Source: Algisphaera agarilytica (GTDB lineage: Bacteria; Planctomycetota; Phycisphaerae; Phycisphaerales; Phycisphaeraceae). Taken from it: a DNA stretch of 64,000 nucleotides. Below the pieces are notes generated by a model. It was not told where the DNA came from. It was given only the letters and a program-made list of their open reading frames with translations, and made no database searches. The position numbers and the translations under genes are program-made. The DNA lies in assembly GCF_014207595.1 (NCBI RefSeq), contig NZ_JACHGY010000001.1, positions 3,416,836-3,480,835 of the forward strand, in the 5' to 3' direction. This document shows positions 1-10,727 of this stretch, in pieces. Each line of letters starts with the position of its first letter. The first letter of the stretch is position 1.

Positions 1-291
1 CGTGTGCTTCGGCCCGGCGGCCGGCTGATCGTGTTGGAGTTCACCGTGCCGGCGAACCCGGTTATGCGGATGGGCTACAACTTCTACTGCGGCTGGCTGA
101 TGCCCAAGACCGCCACGCTGATCTCCGGCGACAAGAGCGGGGCCTACAAATACCTGCCCCGCAGCGTCAGCACGTTTACGGGCAAGGCCGAGCTGATCGA
201 CGCGATGCAGCAGACGGGGTTCGGAGACGTGTCCGCCAAGAGCCTGACCATGGGCATCGCCGCGTGCTACCGCGGCGTGAAGCCCGGCTGA
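1..291 (+). CDS. ubiE: UbiE/MenG-type quinone methyltransferase, C-terminal part
   Basis: The open frame enters from the left edge, so the N-terminal SAM-binding half lies outside the window. The visible 96 codons run from RVLRPGGRLIVLEF, the motif after the Rossmann core in UbiE/MenG enzymes, through GYNFYCGWLMPKTATLISGD and YKYLPRSVSTF to a TGA stop. This family C-methylates the demethylmenaquinone or ubiquinone ring precursor in the last steps of quinone synthesis at the cytoplasmic membrane. Which quinone is made cannot be told from this fragment. It converges on the antiporter gene with only a 2-bp gap. Confidence 0.9.
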   Translation, partial: RVLRPGGRLIVLEFTVPANPVMRMGYNFYCGWLMPKTATLISGDKSGAYKYLPRSVSTFTGKAELIDAMQQTGFGDVSAKSLTMGIAACYRGVKPG

Positions 292-293
292 AT

Positions 294-2147
<1,854 letters not shown>

Positions 2148-2150
2148 GGG

Positions 2151-2759
2151 TTACTGCCCTTTGATGGCCTGGTTGAGGTCGCTGTTGAGGGTTTCGCTGC
2201 GGAGGACGTGTTCGAGATCGAGGCGGTCGTCGCGCAACGCCGTGACCACGCGGTGGTAATCGTTGGCGTGTGCCTGGACCTGTTCCTTGGGCAGCCCGCG
2301 GTGGACACCGGCCACAACGAACGGCGGCAGCCAGGTCATCTTGCAGAGGTTGGCGGTGGCTCGCATAGGCGAGGTGAGCTCGGCGAAGGTGAATCCGTTG
2401 TAGCCGTCCTTGGTGTAGGTGGAGGCATCGCCCCCCGCGGACATGGCTTGGAGAAACAGCTTCCCGCTCAAGGCGTCGCCGGTCGACCCGTAGGCCCAGC
2501 CGTGCTGGAGGACCAGGTCGAGCCACTCCTTTACGATCGAGGGCGTGGAGTACCAGTAGAAGGGGTGTTGGAAGATGATGACGTCGTGTTCTTCGCAGAG
2601 CCGCTGTTCGCGTTCGACGTCGATCATGAAGTCGGGGTAATGGTCGTAGAGATCGTTGACCGTCACCTGGTCGAGGTCCTGGATCACGCTGAGCAGCGCG
2701 CGGTTGATCGTCGACCGAGATTTCATCGGGTGCGCAAAGTTGATAAGGATTCTTGCCAT
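2151..2759 (-). CDS. KefF-like NAD(P)H oxidoreductase, flavodoxin fold
   Basis: The protein is about 202 residues of the NQO1/MdaB/KefF family. The start [16 protein letters not shown] gives the first flavodoxin-fold strand and the phosphate-binding region. [29 protein letters not shown] is the conserved flavin and dimer region of this family. E. coli KefF is the ancillary subunit needed for full KefC activity and also reduces quinones, and the 3-bp spacing to the antiporter gene supports the same role here. The ATG at 2759 is preferred over an ATG at 2819, because homology begins there and the extra 20 residues look non-coding. The putative left attachment repeat lies about 70 bp upstream of the start. 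Confidence 0.9.
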   Translation of the reverse strand: MARILINFAHPMKSRSTINRALLSVIQDLDQVTVNDLYDHYPDFMIDVEREQRLCEEHDVIIFQHPFYWYSTPSIVKEWLDLVLQHGWAYGSTGDALSGKLFLQAMSAGGDASTYTKDGYNGFTFAELTSPMRATANLCKMTWLPPFVVAGVHRGLPKEQVQAHANDYHRVVTALRDDRLDLEHVLRSETLNSDLNQAIKGQ

Positions 2760-2827
2760 GCTGTTCGGTCCGGCTGTCGATCCGGTGGTACCGGCGTGGG
2801 GATGATTTAAGATCGCCATTTACCGGC

Positions 2828-2864
2828 AGGCGATAGGCGATCGCAGAAATACCCTCGACAAGAT
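2828..2864. repeat. Left attachment-site copy of the integrated element (putative)
   Basis: This 37-bp stretch matches 17623-17659 with about six mismatches. The core AATACCCTCGACA (2848-2860 and 17643-17655) is identical. In the right copy the core runs into the 3' end of tRNA-Arg, while here only the last few tRNA bases are present. That is the arrangement left by tyrosine recombinases that use a tRNA 3' end. The divergence between the copies suggests an old insertion or an imperfect attP. Confidence 0.72.
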
Positions 2865-2977
2865 ACAAGCCATTCAAGGGAAAAGCGAAAAGGGGCGTTT
2901 TTACTTGTATATAAGGGGTTTTGAGGTGATCGTCGATATGGGCTAAGTCGGTCTTTGAGGGTCTTTTCAGGCGTTTG

Positions 2978-2993
2978 GGTTGTCGCGACAACC
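2978..2993. repeat. 16-bp perfect palindrome, possible recombinase arm site
   Basis: GGTTGTCGCGACAACC is a perfect palindrome about 115 bp inside the left attachment repeat. Its half-site GGTTGTCG occurs twice more at the other end of the element, at 17567-17574 and 17579-17586, just inside the right repeat. The shared motif at both ends suggests binding sites for the integrase or excisionase. That role is inference. Confidence 0.45.
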
Positions 2994-3006
2994 GTCCCTG
3001 CGCAAG

Positions 3007-3029
3007 AAAAACCCCGCCGAATGACGGGG
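3007..3029 (-). terminator. Rho-independent terminator on the minus strand
   Basis: Read on the minus strand, GCCCCG and CGGGG arms enclose a short loop and are followed at once by TTTTT (3011 down to 3007). It would end transcription of the HNH-like gene and the hairpin-rich region downstream of it. Confidence 0.7.
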
Positions 3030-3471
3030 CTGTAAGGGGCAAAGACTGGGCAGTTACCACGCCACCCTCCTCCGCTCCTAGGTTAGTTTATGCCCGACCT
3101 GACGGGCCAATACGGTAAGCGGGCTTTCGCCCGACTCGCCGCGTTCCGGGGGCACAAAGAAGCTGGTAACCACACCGCCCCTCCAAGCACCTGGGTTTAA
3201 TTCAATGGGGTCGCTAGGCCGTCCCATGAATCCCGCCTCAGCCATCTCAGAATGAGGCGAGTGTTCGCTCGGGCAATACATTTTGGCGGTAGGTCGCCAC
3301 CCTATCTCACAGCCACCCGCTCCATAGGTTCGAGGGTTGTTTAGTTGTGCCAAGCGAACAGCCACAGAGTACCCGTGTGCCAACCCGCGTCTACCCCGGA
3401 TAAATTCGGGGTTACATTCTGGCGGCTGCGTCGGGACAATGGCGGCGGCAGGAGGAGGGTTGGATCTGGGC
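3030..3471 (-). other. Hairpin-rich stretch without a convincing gene
   Basis: No ORF here looks like a protein family. A 152-codon frame (3536-3078) overlaps the end of the HNH-like gene and has atypical composition. On the minus strand the region holds many complementary arms, for example CGCCTCA with TGAGGCG near 3234-3259, CCCCG with CGGGG near 3396-3411, and GCGGGC with GCCCGC near 3118-3132. It ends in the terminator at 3007-3029. It may be a structured RNA transcribed with, or after, the HNH-like gene, but no known RNA family could be assigned by eye. Confidence 0.3.
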
Positions 3472-4224
3472 TTAGGTTCCCCGGCTGTCGTAACGCAGTT
3501 CATCAACATACTCGGGCCCGTAGTACATGGGGCCATGTTCGCGTTGGTCGTACGCCGCAGCTATGAAGTCAAAGCCGTCAAAGAACCGCATGGACCATAT
3601 GTGGCCCACGCTTTCGTCGATTGACTTTCTGGCAAACTTAAAGCACCCGCCCGCCCTTGAATGGAAATCCGAGCCAGCGAATTTCCCCGCGATCCGCTCA
3701 ACTGCCTCACGCTCTGTCTTTGGCGACCTATTAATCGACATGCCATCAAGGACGCTTACGGCAAGCTCCGACGGCATTGGCTGTTCGAACTCCCAGAAAT
3801 ACAAGCCAAGCGTGATTCGCTCAACCACGGAGTGAATACGACGGTAATCCACGTCATAGCTGGGGGCGCGGCCTGTGTATATCCCCTTTGGGGATACTAC
3901 ATCCCTGACCTTGACCGCCCGCAGGAATGCATCGCGGAAACCCTTCGCCTCCGGTCGCCAGAGCGACTTGGCAGCGATACTGGCCGCTCTAGCGGCCTCA
4001 GGGTGTTCGCCCACCTTGCTTTCTGCGCACAGCACCAACCTGAAGTATTCGTCGTCTTGCGACGCCCGCTTGTTCAGGCCGTCACAACACGGAACCGTGA
4101 TCGGGTTGCTCCGCTCTGTTGGAAACAGGCATTTCGGCGGTACATGATCTCGAGACAGGTTGTCCGACCACCTTCCGGTATATGCACAAACGCCTGATCT
4201 TTTTTTACCCTTAGGTCGGGACAT
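3472..4224 (-). CDS. HNH-endonuclease-like protein
   Basis: This is a 250-residue protein. Near the N-terminus CAYTGRWSDNLSRDHVPPKC and then VPCCDGLNKRASQDDEYFR (about residues 13-64) match the HNH fold, with the D-H pair of the beta-beta-alpha-metal site and a cysteine pair that could bind zinc. The usual CxxC spacing is altered and the second Cys pair reads CC, so activity is uncertain. The remaining 185 residues are not recognised. The gene lies inside the integrated element, is visibly less GC-rich than the chromosomal genes, and is followed by a hairpin-rich region and a terminator. It is shorter than IsrB and has no RuvC motifs, so it is not an RNA-guided nickase that I can recognise. 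Confidence 0.65.
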   Translation of the reverse strand: MSRPKGKKRSGVCAYTGRWSDNLSRDHVPPKCLFPTERSNPITVPCCDGLNKRASQDDEYFRLVLCAESKVGEHPEAARAASIAAKSLWRPEAKGFRDAFLRAVKVRDVVSPKGIYTGRAPSYDVDYRRIHSVVERITLGLYFWEFEQPMPSELAVSVLDGMSINRSPKTEREAVERIAGKFAGSDFHSRAGGCFKFARKSIDESVGHIWSMRFFDGFDFIAAAYDQREHGPMYYGPEYVDELRYDSRGT

Positions 4225-4368
4225 ATGCTTCCACCCGGTTGGTATCGCTGACTAATTCTCCTTCCGCTACTCCCAAGCCGGTCAAGTGCGACTAGGATAG
4301 GTTAGCGGGGTGACGACTGTTTCGTGCAGTCAGCCGACAGCTGGCCATTAACGTTAGGCGACAAGGTT

Positions 4369-4596
4369 ATGCCGCTCAGCACCGGTTTATACGTTGGGGT
4401 GTTTGGTCTCGGTTTGTTTCTCCTAGGCTGGTTTTTCTTCCGCAAGCCGGGAATCGCACTCGGGACATTCGCTCCAGTATGGCGAGCCAACCACTATCTG
4501 AAGCCTACCGGGGCAGTGCTTTGGGTATGTGGCTCTGTGATAGCGCTTGCAGGCGGGGCTTTGTACATAGCGAGTCTCATTTCTCGCAATAGCTGA
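4369..4596 (+). CDS. Small two-helix membrane protein
   Basis: The 75-residue product starts MPLSTGLYVGVFGLGLFLLG. It has one hydrophobic helix at about residues 5-24 and a second at about 50-70 (GAVLWVCGSVIALAGGALYIASLI), joined by a basic loop. No family is recognised. The ATG at 4369 is preferred over 4324 because GGCGACAAGG lies just upstream and the membrane segment follows directly. It sits alone between the divergent HNH-like gene and the long surface protein, within the integrated element. Confidence 0.5.
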   Translation: MPLSTGLYVGVFGLGLFLLGWFFFRKPGIALGTFAPVWRANHYLKPTGAVLWVCGSVIALAGGALYIASLISRNS

Positions 4597-5037
4597 CGCG
4601 GCATAACTACCGGCTGCAGTTGGCTGGCTACACACTCACCCAAACCTCGCCCCCGGCCGCCGGGCGACCTCAATCCATGTCCCACCCCAGCGCCTCAGAC
4701 AACGCAACTGCGGCCGTATAGCGGTCCCGCCTTGGACCTCCCATGTCTTGGGCCCCTGGTTGTAGACGGCTTAGTCTTGGGGGCCAGCGGGGCCGCCGAC
4801 CCTTCGGTCATCTCCGCCCGCTCGCTGCGCAAGCGGTAACATCCACTCGATCGATCTGGTGATGAGGGGGGCTGGCCGATCGATAGTCAGTAGAATGTAT
4901 AGGATAGGGGCGACCAAGAAGGCCGTAGGCGCTAAATCGTTCCTGCGATATGCTGCGGCTCTATCACATCTTCTTTGGCCGTATGGCGTAAGTAGCGTGG
5001 AGCGGGGTTATTGGGGGTTGGGCAGAAAGGGCTGGTT
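4597..5037. other. Intergenic region upstream of the PEP-CTERM surface protein
   Basis: These 441 bp contain no ORF that I support. The last part ends in AGAAAGG, a Shine-Dalgarno sequence for the ATG at 5038. Around 4890-4900 there are TAGAAT and TATAGG hexamers that could serve as a -10 element, but I see no matching -35, so no promoter is called. Confidence 0.4.
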
Positions 5038-7404
5038 ATGGCTATGGATCGTGTTATGCGGAAGACTTGGGTGGCGGGCGTTTGGGCTTCGGCGTCACTC
5101 GCAGTGGCGGGTGCCAGCCACGCGGTCGACTGGGTCGGGACGTTCGGCGACAACTGGGGCGACGGGATCAACTGGTCCGGGTTGGCGGGGCCCGGGCTCA
5201 CCGACACCGCTACGTTCGATCGGCTGACGCCGCTGGGCGTGGTTTCGCCGCGCAAAACCGTCGTACTGAGTACACCCAAGTCGATCGCGCAACTTGATAT
5301 TTTTGACCCCGACGGGGTAGGCGGATACACATTTGTGCGGGGCCTTAACGGTTTTCTTTCGGTGTCGGGTGATGCCACTATTTTCGGGGAAGACGGCGGG
5401 GCTGATGTCACCACGTTTGATGGATTCCAAGTATTGGCCGGGAATTTGATTGTTCGGCCTGAAGCGGCTTTGGCTTTGGAAAACGCCGCGGCCGTAACTT
5501 CCCTCGGCAGTTTCAATGTGCTGGAATCAAGCTCCGCGTCGGTGACCGGTTCGACGGTCACGGCCACAAATGTGTATGTGCAAGGCGGCCAACTCGATAT
5601 TCATGACGGATCGACCGTCACATCGCTGCGGACCACGCCCGGCGCGATTCTGGCAAACAATGGTTCGCTGACCATTAATGACGGCGGGACATTAAGCCTC
5701 TCTGCGGAGAGAGTAGAGATTCTGTCGGGGACGCTTACGCTGAACGATGGGGGCGAGCTTAACCTCGCCGAAAGCGCTTGGCTGCGAGCGTCGGGGGCGA
5801 ATTCCAAGATCGACTTCAAAGAGTCCTACAACATTGTGAGCAGCAATGAGTTCATCGTGAGCTTCGGGGGTAGCTTTACGAGCACGACGTATTTGGATGT
5901 GGGCAACAGCGGGGCGGGGGTCCTGTTTGTGACCAACGAGGGCACGGTTTCGATGCAATCGCTGGCCGAGTGGGGGCGTGGAATAGAAGGTAACGCAGAG
6001 GTGGTGATTAATTCAAACAGCGTCGCGACCGCCCGCGATTTGGGGCTGGGCGTCGACAACGGCACTGCCAGCCTGCGCGTCACCGACTCCAGTTTGACCA
6101 CCTCGGGGACGTTCGAGATGGGCGGCGGCAGCGTAGATCGAGCGGTCGATTTTGTGGTGGGCAACGACAGCGTGTTCACTGCCAACGGTTTGGCGACGCT
6201 GAATAATGAGGCTAATCTCGACCTCGTCGGCGGCGAGGTGAACTTCAACGCCGGGGCTGAGATCAATGAGGGCGCCCTGCTCGACTGGAACGGTGGCAGT
6301 CTTAATTTCGCCGAGCAGACGTTGGCGATCAACGGCGGAACGATCGATGTCACCGCTGGCGGGCGGCAGCTCAGCAACAACGCGACGCTGAACATCACCC
6401 GCAGCGGCACGGTGGGCGGGACGTTCACGTCGGACGCGTTTTTCGATCTGGGTAACGGCACGATGAACATCACTGGCGAAGACTCGATTTATCGGATTTT
6501 GAGCGGGGCCAGCACCACCGACTGGGCAAGAATCAACGGAGAGGAAGCGGTCGTTACTGTGCGTGACATGGGCGAGATCGATGTGCAGTCTTCGCTGCGG
6601 CTGGGTAGCAGTGGCCGGGCGACGGTGAACGTGATCAGCGATGGCGTATTGCGGGCCGGGGTGTTGAACGCCGGCGGCAACGCCACCTCGGATGTATTTC
6701 TCGGGGTGGCGACCGGCGGGTTGGTGGAAGTCGGCTCGGCCATGCTGGGTCAAGGCACCGACTTGCTGCTGGTCAACGACGGCACGTTGACGACAACCGG
6801 CGATCTGACACTGACCTCGGGCACCGTGGCTCAGCTCAACACCGGCGGCAAGTTAAATGTCGGCGGTAACCTCACCGCCTCGGGCCGGATCGAGGTGGAG
6901 TTGTCAGCCCCCAGCACGTTTGAATCCATCAATGTGACCGGGGAGGCGGCTTTGGGTGGGACGTTGGCTTTGTCGTTGGCCCCGGACTTTACGCCTGTGG
7001 ATCAGCAGATATTCGAGGTTTTGAGCATCGGCGTGGAGCCGACGTCGGGTTTTCAGGCCATCGAGTTCCCCGAGCTCCAAGGGTTTTCGTTTCAGGTGAT
7101 CTACGACCAGTTTTTCGTGCAGATTCAAGCCATCGCCGACCCGGCGTTGTTGGGCGACTACAACGGCAACGGCGTGGTGGATGCAGCGGATTACACGGTG
7201 TGGCAAGACAGCTTCGGTTCGATGGTGGACCTGGCTGCAGACGGTAACGGTAATGGTGTGGTTGATGCTGCCGACTATACGGTGTGGCAGGACAACTTTG
7301 GGATTACTGCCCCAGCAGGCGGAGCGTCAGTTGTGATACCTGAGCCAAGCGTGCTTGCACTTACAGTTCTTGGAATGATTTGTGCGTCGCATCGTAGGCG
7401 CTAG
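5038..7404 (+). CDS. Long repetitive beta-strand surface protein with dockerin-like repeats and PEP-CTERM tail
   Basis: The product is about 788 residues. A signal peptide ends near ASHA at about residue 29. A mature region follows of short glycine/asparagine-rich repeats of the type NGGTLTLNDGG, like autotransporter-associated or right-handed beta-solenoid strands (about residues 80-640). A globular segment follows. Then come two dockerin-type calcium repeats, DYNGNGVVDAADYTVWQDSF and DGNGNGVVDAADYTVWQDNF (about 710-765). The tail VIPEPSVLALTVLGMICASHRRR is a PEP-CTERM sorting signal. Such proteins are exported and probably processed by an exosortase. The Shine-Dalgarno AGAAAGG at 5024-5030 fixes the ATG at 5038. 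The gene lies inside the integrated element next to phage tail genes, which is unusual cargo. Confidence 0.85.
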   Translation: MAMDRVMRKTWVAGVWASASLAVAGASHAVDWVGTFGDNWGDGINWSGLAGPGLTDTATFDRLTPLGVVSPRKTVVLSTPKSIAQLDIFDPDGVGGYTFVRGLNGFLSVSGDATIFGEDGGADVTTFDGFQVLAGNLIVRPEAALALENAAAVTSLGSFNVLESSSASVTGSTVTATNVYVQGGQLDIHDGSTVTSLRTTPGAILANNGSLTINDGGTLSLSAERVEILSGTLTLNDGGELNLAESAWLRASGANSKIDFKESYNIVSSNEFIVSFGGSFTSTTYLDVGNSGAGVLFVTNEGTVSMQSLAEWGRGIEGNAEVVINSNSVATARDLGLGVDNGTASLRVTDSSLTTSGTFEMGGGSVDRAVDFVVGNDSVFTANGLATLNNEANLDLVGGEVNFNAGAEINEGALLDWNGGSLNFAEQTLAINGGTIDVTAGGRQLSNNATLNITRSGTVGGTFTSDAFFDLGNGTMNITGEDSIYRILSGASTTDWARINGEEAVVTVRDMGEIDVQSSLRLGSSGRATVNVISDGVLRAGVLNAGGNATSDVFLGVATGGLVEVGSAMLGQGTDLLLVNDGTLTTTGDLTLTSGTVAQLNTGGKLNVGGNLTASGRIEVELSAPSTFESINVTGEAALGGTLALSLAPDFTPVDQQIFEVLSIGVEPTSGFQAIEFPELQGFSFQVIYDQFFVQIQAIADPALLGDYNGNGVVDAADYTVWQDSFGSMVDLAADGNGNGVVDAADYTVWQDNFGITAPAGGASVVIPEPSVLALTVLGMICASHRRR

Positions 7405-7744
7405 ACGTAGTTACGAATTAGATCAGGGGCGACCAATCCAACAAATGCGACATCGCATATCGCCGCCGCCGGTTCGTCTACTCGTCCGGTGTATGCAGAT
7501 TCACCGCTTCCGGCACTCCCGTAACTCCCGCCCCAAAACCTCCGCGGCTTACGCCGAACTTCAGTGGGATCTCAATTTCTGGAGATCGTTTTTTCTTTCA
7601 CTTAACCGGCCTGGATGTTAATATAGGTGTTCGATCGATGTGAATCATGATTCTCGGGCAATCTGTATCCTGCCATTTGTACTGCTTCCGGACTTGATAG
7701 CACAATTCATCGGTTTAGAAGCTACCTGCAAAGGAGTTTTTGTG
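7405..7744. other. Intergenic region between the two exported-protein genes
   Basis: The stretch is 340 bp. A 79-codon frame that begins inside the end of the previous gene (7382-7621) is basic and family-less and is judged a shadow. The useful content is a candidate promoter at 7597-7624 and a strong Shine-Dalgarno sequence before 7745. Confidence 0.4.
7597..7624 (+). promoter_or_regulatory. Candidate promoter for the secreted protein
   Basis: TTCACT at 7597-7602 and TAATAT at 7619-7624 are separated by 16 bp. The resulting leader to the ATG at 7745 would be about 115 nt. The call rests on hexamer similarity only. Confidence 0.35.
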
Positions 7745-8512
7745 ATGCTACGTCATGATTTTCGTGCACCATTCATCGGTGTTGCTCTTCTCGCGTGTTT
7801 GAGTGTATTGGCCAGTCATGCGGCCTCTCAACCTGTATTCAGCCAAGAGTTGAACTCAAGCGAAGGATTAGGGTTTACCAATTCCAGTTCTACGCCCCTC
7901 AGTTTGACGAACGTGGTTCGTCTAGTCGAGCCGTTTAACCCACCGTTTAACTTTGATAATTTCGAGGGATATATCGAAGAGTTCACTGTGGTGCACTCTG
8001 CTGACGGAACGCCAGGTAATACAGCTTCTACTTACTCGTTAGACGCGCATGTCAATAACAGTTTTGAGTTTGTTACAGGGAACATGGTTTTTCCGTTTGT
8101 GAAAGAAGCATTCAGCCGTAGTGAGGTGACTTTAACCCTTGATGCGCCCTCTACCGTAACATTGGATGCGACATACTCATCTACCCTTTCAGGTGGGTAT
8201 CAAGATCTTTACTCCCTAAACGAAGGGATGATTATTCGGGCTGATCTGTACTTTGGTGTAACAGGTGTTGCGCCCATAGTGAAACCGCTGGGAATAGTAC
8301 AGCCAGCAGATGTGGGGAATGGTATTAGCGAAGTGACGAGTAACTTTAGCGATTCAGACTCTGTCGCTTTAAGTCTTCCCGCTGGCGTCTATACCATTTA
8401 TGTGGAAGTTGTGGGTAAGAACGAAAACCCTTTCCCGTACAACCATGCACCGGCTTATGTGGGAAGTTCTATTGCCACGGCTGGCCTTGATATTTCAGTT
8501 ACATCTGACTAG
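7745..8512 (+). CDS. Secreted protein of unknown function
   Basis: The 255-residue product begins MLRHDFRAPFIGVALLACLSVLASHAAS, a clear signal peptide, followed by a soluble region rich in Ser, Thr and beta-strand-like patches. No family and no sorting tail are recognised. AAAGGAG at 7730-7736 fixes the ATG at 7745 rather than the in-frame ATG at 7640. The coding sequence is visibly more AT-rich than all neighbours, which suggests acquisition from another source. It ends just before a strong terminator and converges on the tape measure gene, so it probably forms a separate cargo unit within the element. Confidence 0.7.
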   Translation: MLRHDFRAPFIGVALLACLSVLASHAASQPVFSQELNSSEGLGFTNSSSTPLSLTNVVRLVEPFNPPFNFDNFEGYIEEFTVVHSADGTPGNTASTYSLDAHVNNSFEFVTGNMVFPFVKEAFSRSEVTLTLDAPSTVTLDATYSSTLSGGYQDLYSLNEGMIIRADLYFGVTGVAPIVKPLGIVQPADVGNGISEVTSNFSDSDSVALSLPAGVYTIYVEVVGKNENPFPYNHAPAYVGSSIATAGLDISVTSD

Positions 8513-8553
8513 CAAGCCCTGTAATTACTGATAATCTCAGTGCTATAGCTAAT

Positions 8554-8592
8554 GTGCGCGGCGGAGTGCCTGGTGGCTCCCGCCGTGCTTTT
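8554..8592 (+). terminator. Rho-independent terminator after the secreted protein
   Basis: GCGCGGCGG and GTGCC pair with GGC and CCCGCCGTGC across a short loop and are followed by TTTT (8589-8592). It lies 40 bp beyond the stop codon of the secreted protein gene. Confidence 0.75.
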
Positions 8593-8666
8593 CATAGGTG
8601 TCGCCTCTGGCACGCGGATTCGTCATGCTTCACGCTCTTCACCCGCGTACTCACTGTCGGACAATT

Positions 8667-10724
8667 TTATCTAAGCAGAACTACCTCTTCGCCACCACGA
8701 TACTGATCCGCGACGACCTTAGTCTGCTCCTTGATCGCCGCAACAATCGCCTGCTCGCCCCTTGTCAGCGCGGTTGACTTCAACGCCTGGATCGCTCCTG
8801 AGTTCGTCACGCCCCGCGTGATGTCGCGTCGGACCCCGATGTCATTTAGGCCTTCTTGTAGCTTCGCAAACCGCAACCGGAACAGCTCCCGAATCTTGTT
8901 CGGGTCTTCGCCGTTCTGCCGGGCGTCACGCAGACGCTGTGACTGTTCGAGCTTCAACAGCTCGCGTTGTCGATCCACGCCGGTGGTGCCCAGCTCCACG
9001 CGCAGGCGGTCGATCTCGTCTTGCAGCGACCGGTTGCCGCCGCCGGTGATCTGGCCGACTTCCCGCTTGACCGCATCGTCGATCTGGCGGGATAGCTCAG
9101 CCGACAGCAGCCCCAGCTTGTCGGCCTGTCGCTTGAGCAGGTCAGCCGAGCGATTGATGTCTCCGATCTGCGCGTCTTGGGCGTCGCCCAGGAACTGGCC
9201 AAGCTCGAAGTCGAACTCGTCGCGCGCCGCCACATAGTTCGCGGCGGCCTTGCGCAGCGTGTCGGCGATCTGGTCGGCAAACTTAGCCAACGGCGAGGTC
9301 GTGACACTGCGGGCTTCTGCGGGTGCCTCGGTGACCTTCTTCAACAGCTCCTGCTCTTTGGCGAGCTGCTTTTCAAGCTTGCGGATGGTGCGGTCGCGGA
9401 TGGTCCCGGCGAATAGCGGTTGAGCGCCCTCACGCGGGATGATGGCGTCGGTCGATCCGATGCCCAGGCGTTCCTCGGCCTTCCTTAGCCGCCGCATGGC
9501 CGCGATCTGGTCCTCGATGGCTCGTATGGCCTCGCGCCGGGCTTCCTGCTCTGCGTCCGTCCCAGCGGCCTCCTGTAGCTTCTGCGCGGCCCTGATGGCC
9601 TCGGTCGTCGTCCGCTTCACCGCATCGGCGGCGTCTTCCAGCTTGAGGGATTGCGATGTCTCCTTGGCCACCTTGTCGAGTATGCGCAGGTTGTCGGCGA
9701 TGCCGAGTACAGCGCCGCCGAAGTCGATGCCCGCGACCTTGCCGTCGTTGAAGTAACCCACGATGCCCGCCAGGCCTGCGGTCAGCCCGGCGGGGATCAG
9801 CAGCGCCGGGTTCAACGCCAGTCGCAGGCCTCCCAGGGCGAACGACAAGCCGCGCGCTGCGATACCCACGCCCAGTATGGTGCCGCCCAGGCCGGTGAGC
9901 GTTGCGCCGAGCTTGAGGTTTCCGCGTGCGAGGTCTTCGTTGTCCCGCACGACGTTCTGCAAGCCCTTGCTGGCCTCAGCGGCCCGCTCAGCAAACTTCC
10001 GAATCTCTGGCGACACCGCTTCACCCAGCGCGAACGCGACGCGTTGCAGGCTGGTGGTCAGGATGTTCATCGTGTCAGTGAGCTTCGCCGCTTCCTTGGC
10101 CGAGCTACGCCCGATAGTGAACCCAAGCTCGCGGGCCTGACGCTGTAGCTTCTCCATGCCCTGAGCGCCATCGGCGAACAGGGGGAGTAGCCGCTGGCCT
10201 GCACGACCAAACACCTGCATTGCCGTCGCTGCTCGCTTAGTCGGGTCGGGGATCGCCGCCAGCCCGTCAGCCACGGCCTTGAGCTGATCCTCGGGCGATA
10301 GGCTTTGCAGGTCGGCGAAGCTCAAGCCCAGGTCGGAGAACGCCTGAACGGGCGTCGATAGCCCCTTGCCCAGGTCGTTGATGGAGCGCTGTAACCGACG
10401 CACACCGCTCTCAAGCTCAGTGAAGTTGCTGCCCGACTGCTCAGCCGCAAAACCAAGCTCGGACAACGCCTCCACGGTCACACCGGTACGTGATGCGGCC
10501 TTGTCGAGCGAGTCGCCGAAGCTGGCGAACACCTTGGCCGATGCAATGAACGGTGCGGTGATCGAAGTGCCCAGCCCGGCCAGTCGTGTGCCGATCTCGG
10601 TGGCCTTGCGACCGAAGCGGTTTAGCTCGGCCTCGACGGTGCGCAGCCCTTTCATCAACGCCGATTTCTCTAGGGAGAACTCGACGAACGCGCCGCCTGC
10701 TCGGATGTCTCTTGCACCTGCCAT
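8667..10724 (-). CDS. Phage tail tape measure protein
   Basis: The 685-residue protein has the features of tape measure proteins. The N-terminal start FVEFSLEKSALMKGLRTVEAELNRFGRKA leads into the conserved segment FASFGDSLDKAASRTGVTVEALSELGFAAEQSG. A hydrophobic segment lies at about residues 270-330, and a long charged, probably coiled-coil, C-terminal half follows. These proteins set the length of the tail tube and help eject the genome. A chaperone-like gene lies directly upstream with a 3-bp gap, as in siphophages. No tail tip, fibre or baseplate gene follows; the next gene is on the opposite strand and unrelated. Confidence 0.88.
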   Translation of the reverse strand: MAGARDIRAGGAFVEFSLEKSALMKGLRTVEAELNRFGRKATEIGTRLAGLGTSITAPFIASAKVFASFGDSLDKAASRTGVTVEALSELGFAAEQSGSNFTELESGVRRLQRSINDLGKGLSTPVQAFSDLGLSFADLQSLSPEDQLKAVADGLAAIPDPTKRAATAMQVFGRAGQRLLPLFADGAQGMEKLQRQARELGFTIGRSSAKEAAKLTDTMNILTTSLQRVAFALGEAVSPEIRKFAERAAEASKGLQNVVRDNEDLARGNLKLGATLTGLGGTILGVGIAARGLSFALGGLRLALNPALLIPAGLTAGLAGIVGYFNDGKVAGIDFGGAVLGIADNLRILDKVAKETSQSLKLEDAADAVKRTTTEAIRAAQKLQEAAGTDAEQEARREAIRAIEDQIAAMRRLRKAEERLGIGSTDAIIPREGAQPLFAGTIRDRTIRKLEKQLAKEQELLKKVTEAPAEARSVTTSPLAKFADQIADTLRKAAANYVAARDEFDFELGQFLGDAQDAQIGDINRSADLLKRQADKLGLLSAELSRQIDDAVKREVGQITGGGNRSLQDEIDRLRVELGTTGVDRQRELLKLEQSQRLRDARQNGEDPNKIRELFRLRFAKLQEGLNDIGVRRDITRGVTNSGAIQALKSTALTRGEQAIVAAIKEQTKVVADQYRGGEEVVLLR

Positions 10725-10727
10725 GAC

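Noticed and set aside
2151-2819. Longer KefF-like start at 2819
   Set aside because: The extra 20 residues lack similarity to the family, and the homologous start [11 protein letters not shown] is at 2759.
3078-3536. 152-codon frame downstream of the HNH-like gene
   Set aside because: It overlaps the end of the HNH-like gene, has odd composition and lies in a hairpin-rich stretch with a terminator. A structured RNA or non-coding DNA is more likely.
3007-4224. HEARO/IsrB-type RNA-guided nickase locus
   Set aside because: An HNH-like protein and structured DNA occur together, but the protein has no RuvC motifs and the RNA could not be matched to the known fold, so the named system is not claimed.
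7382-7621. 79-codon basic frame after the PEP-CTERM protein
   Set aside because: It begins inside the preceding gene, has no ribosome-binding site and lacks any domain.
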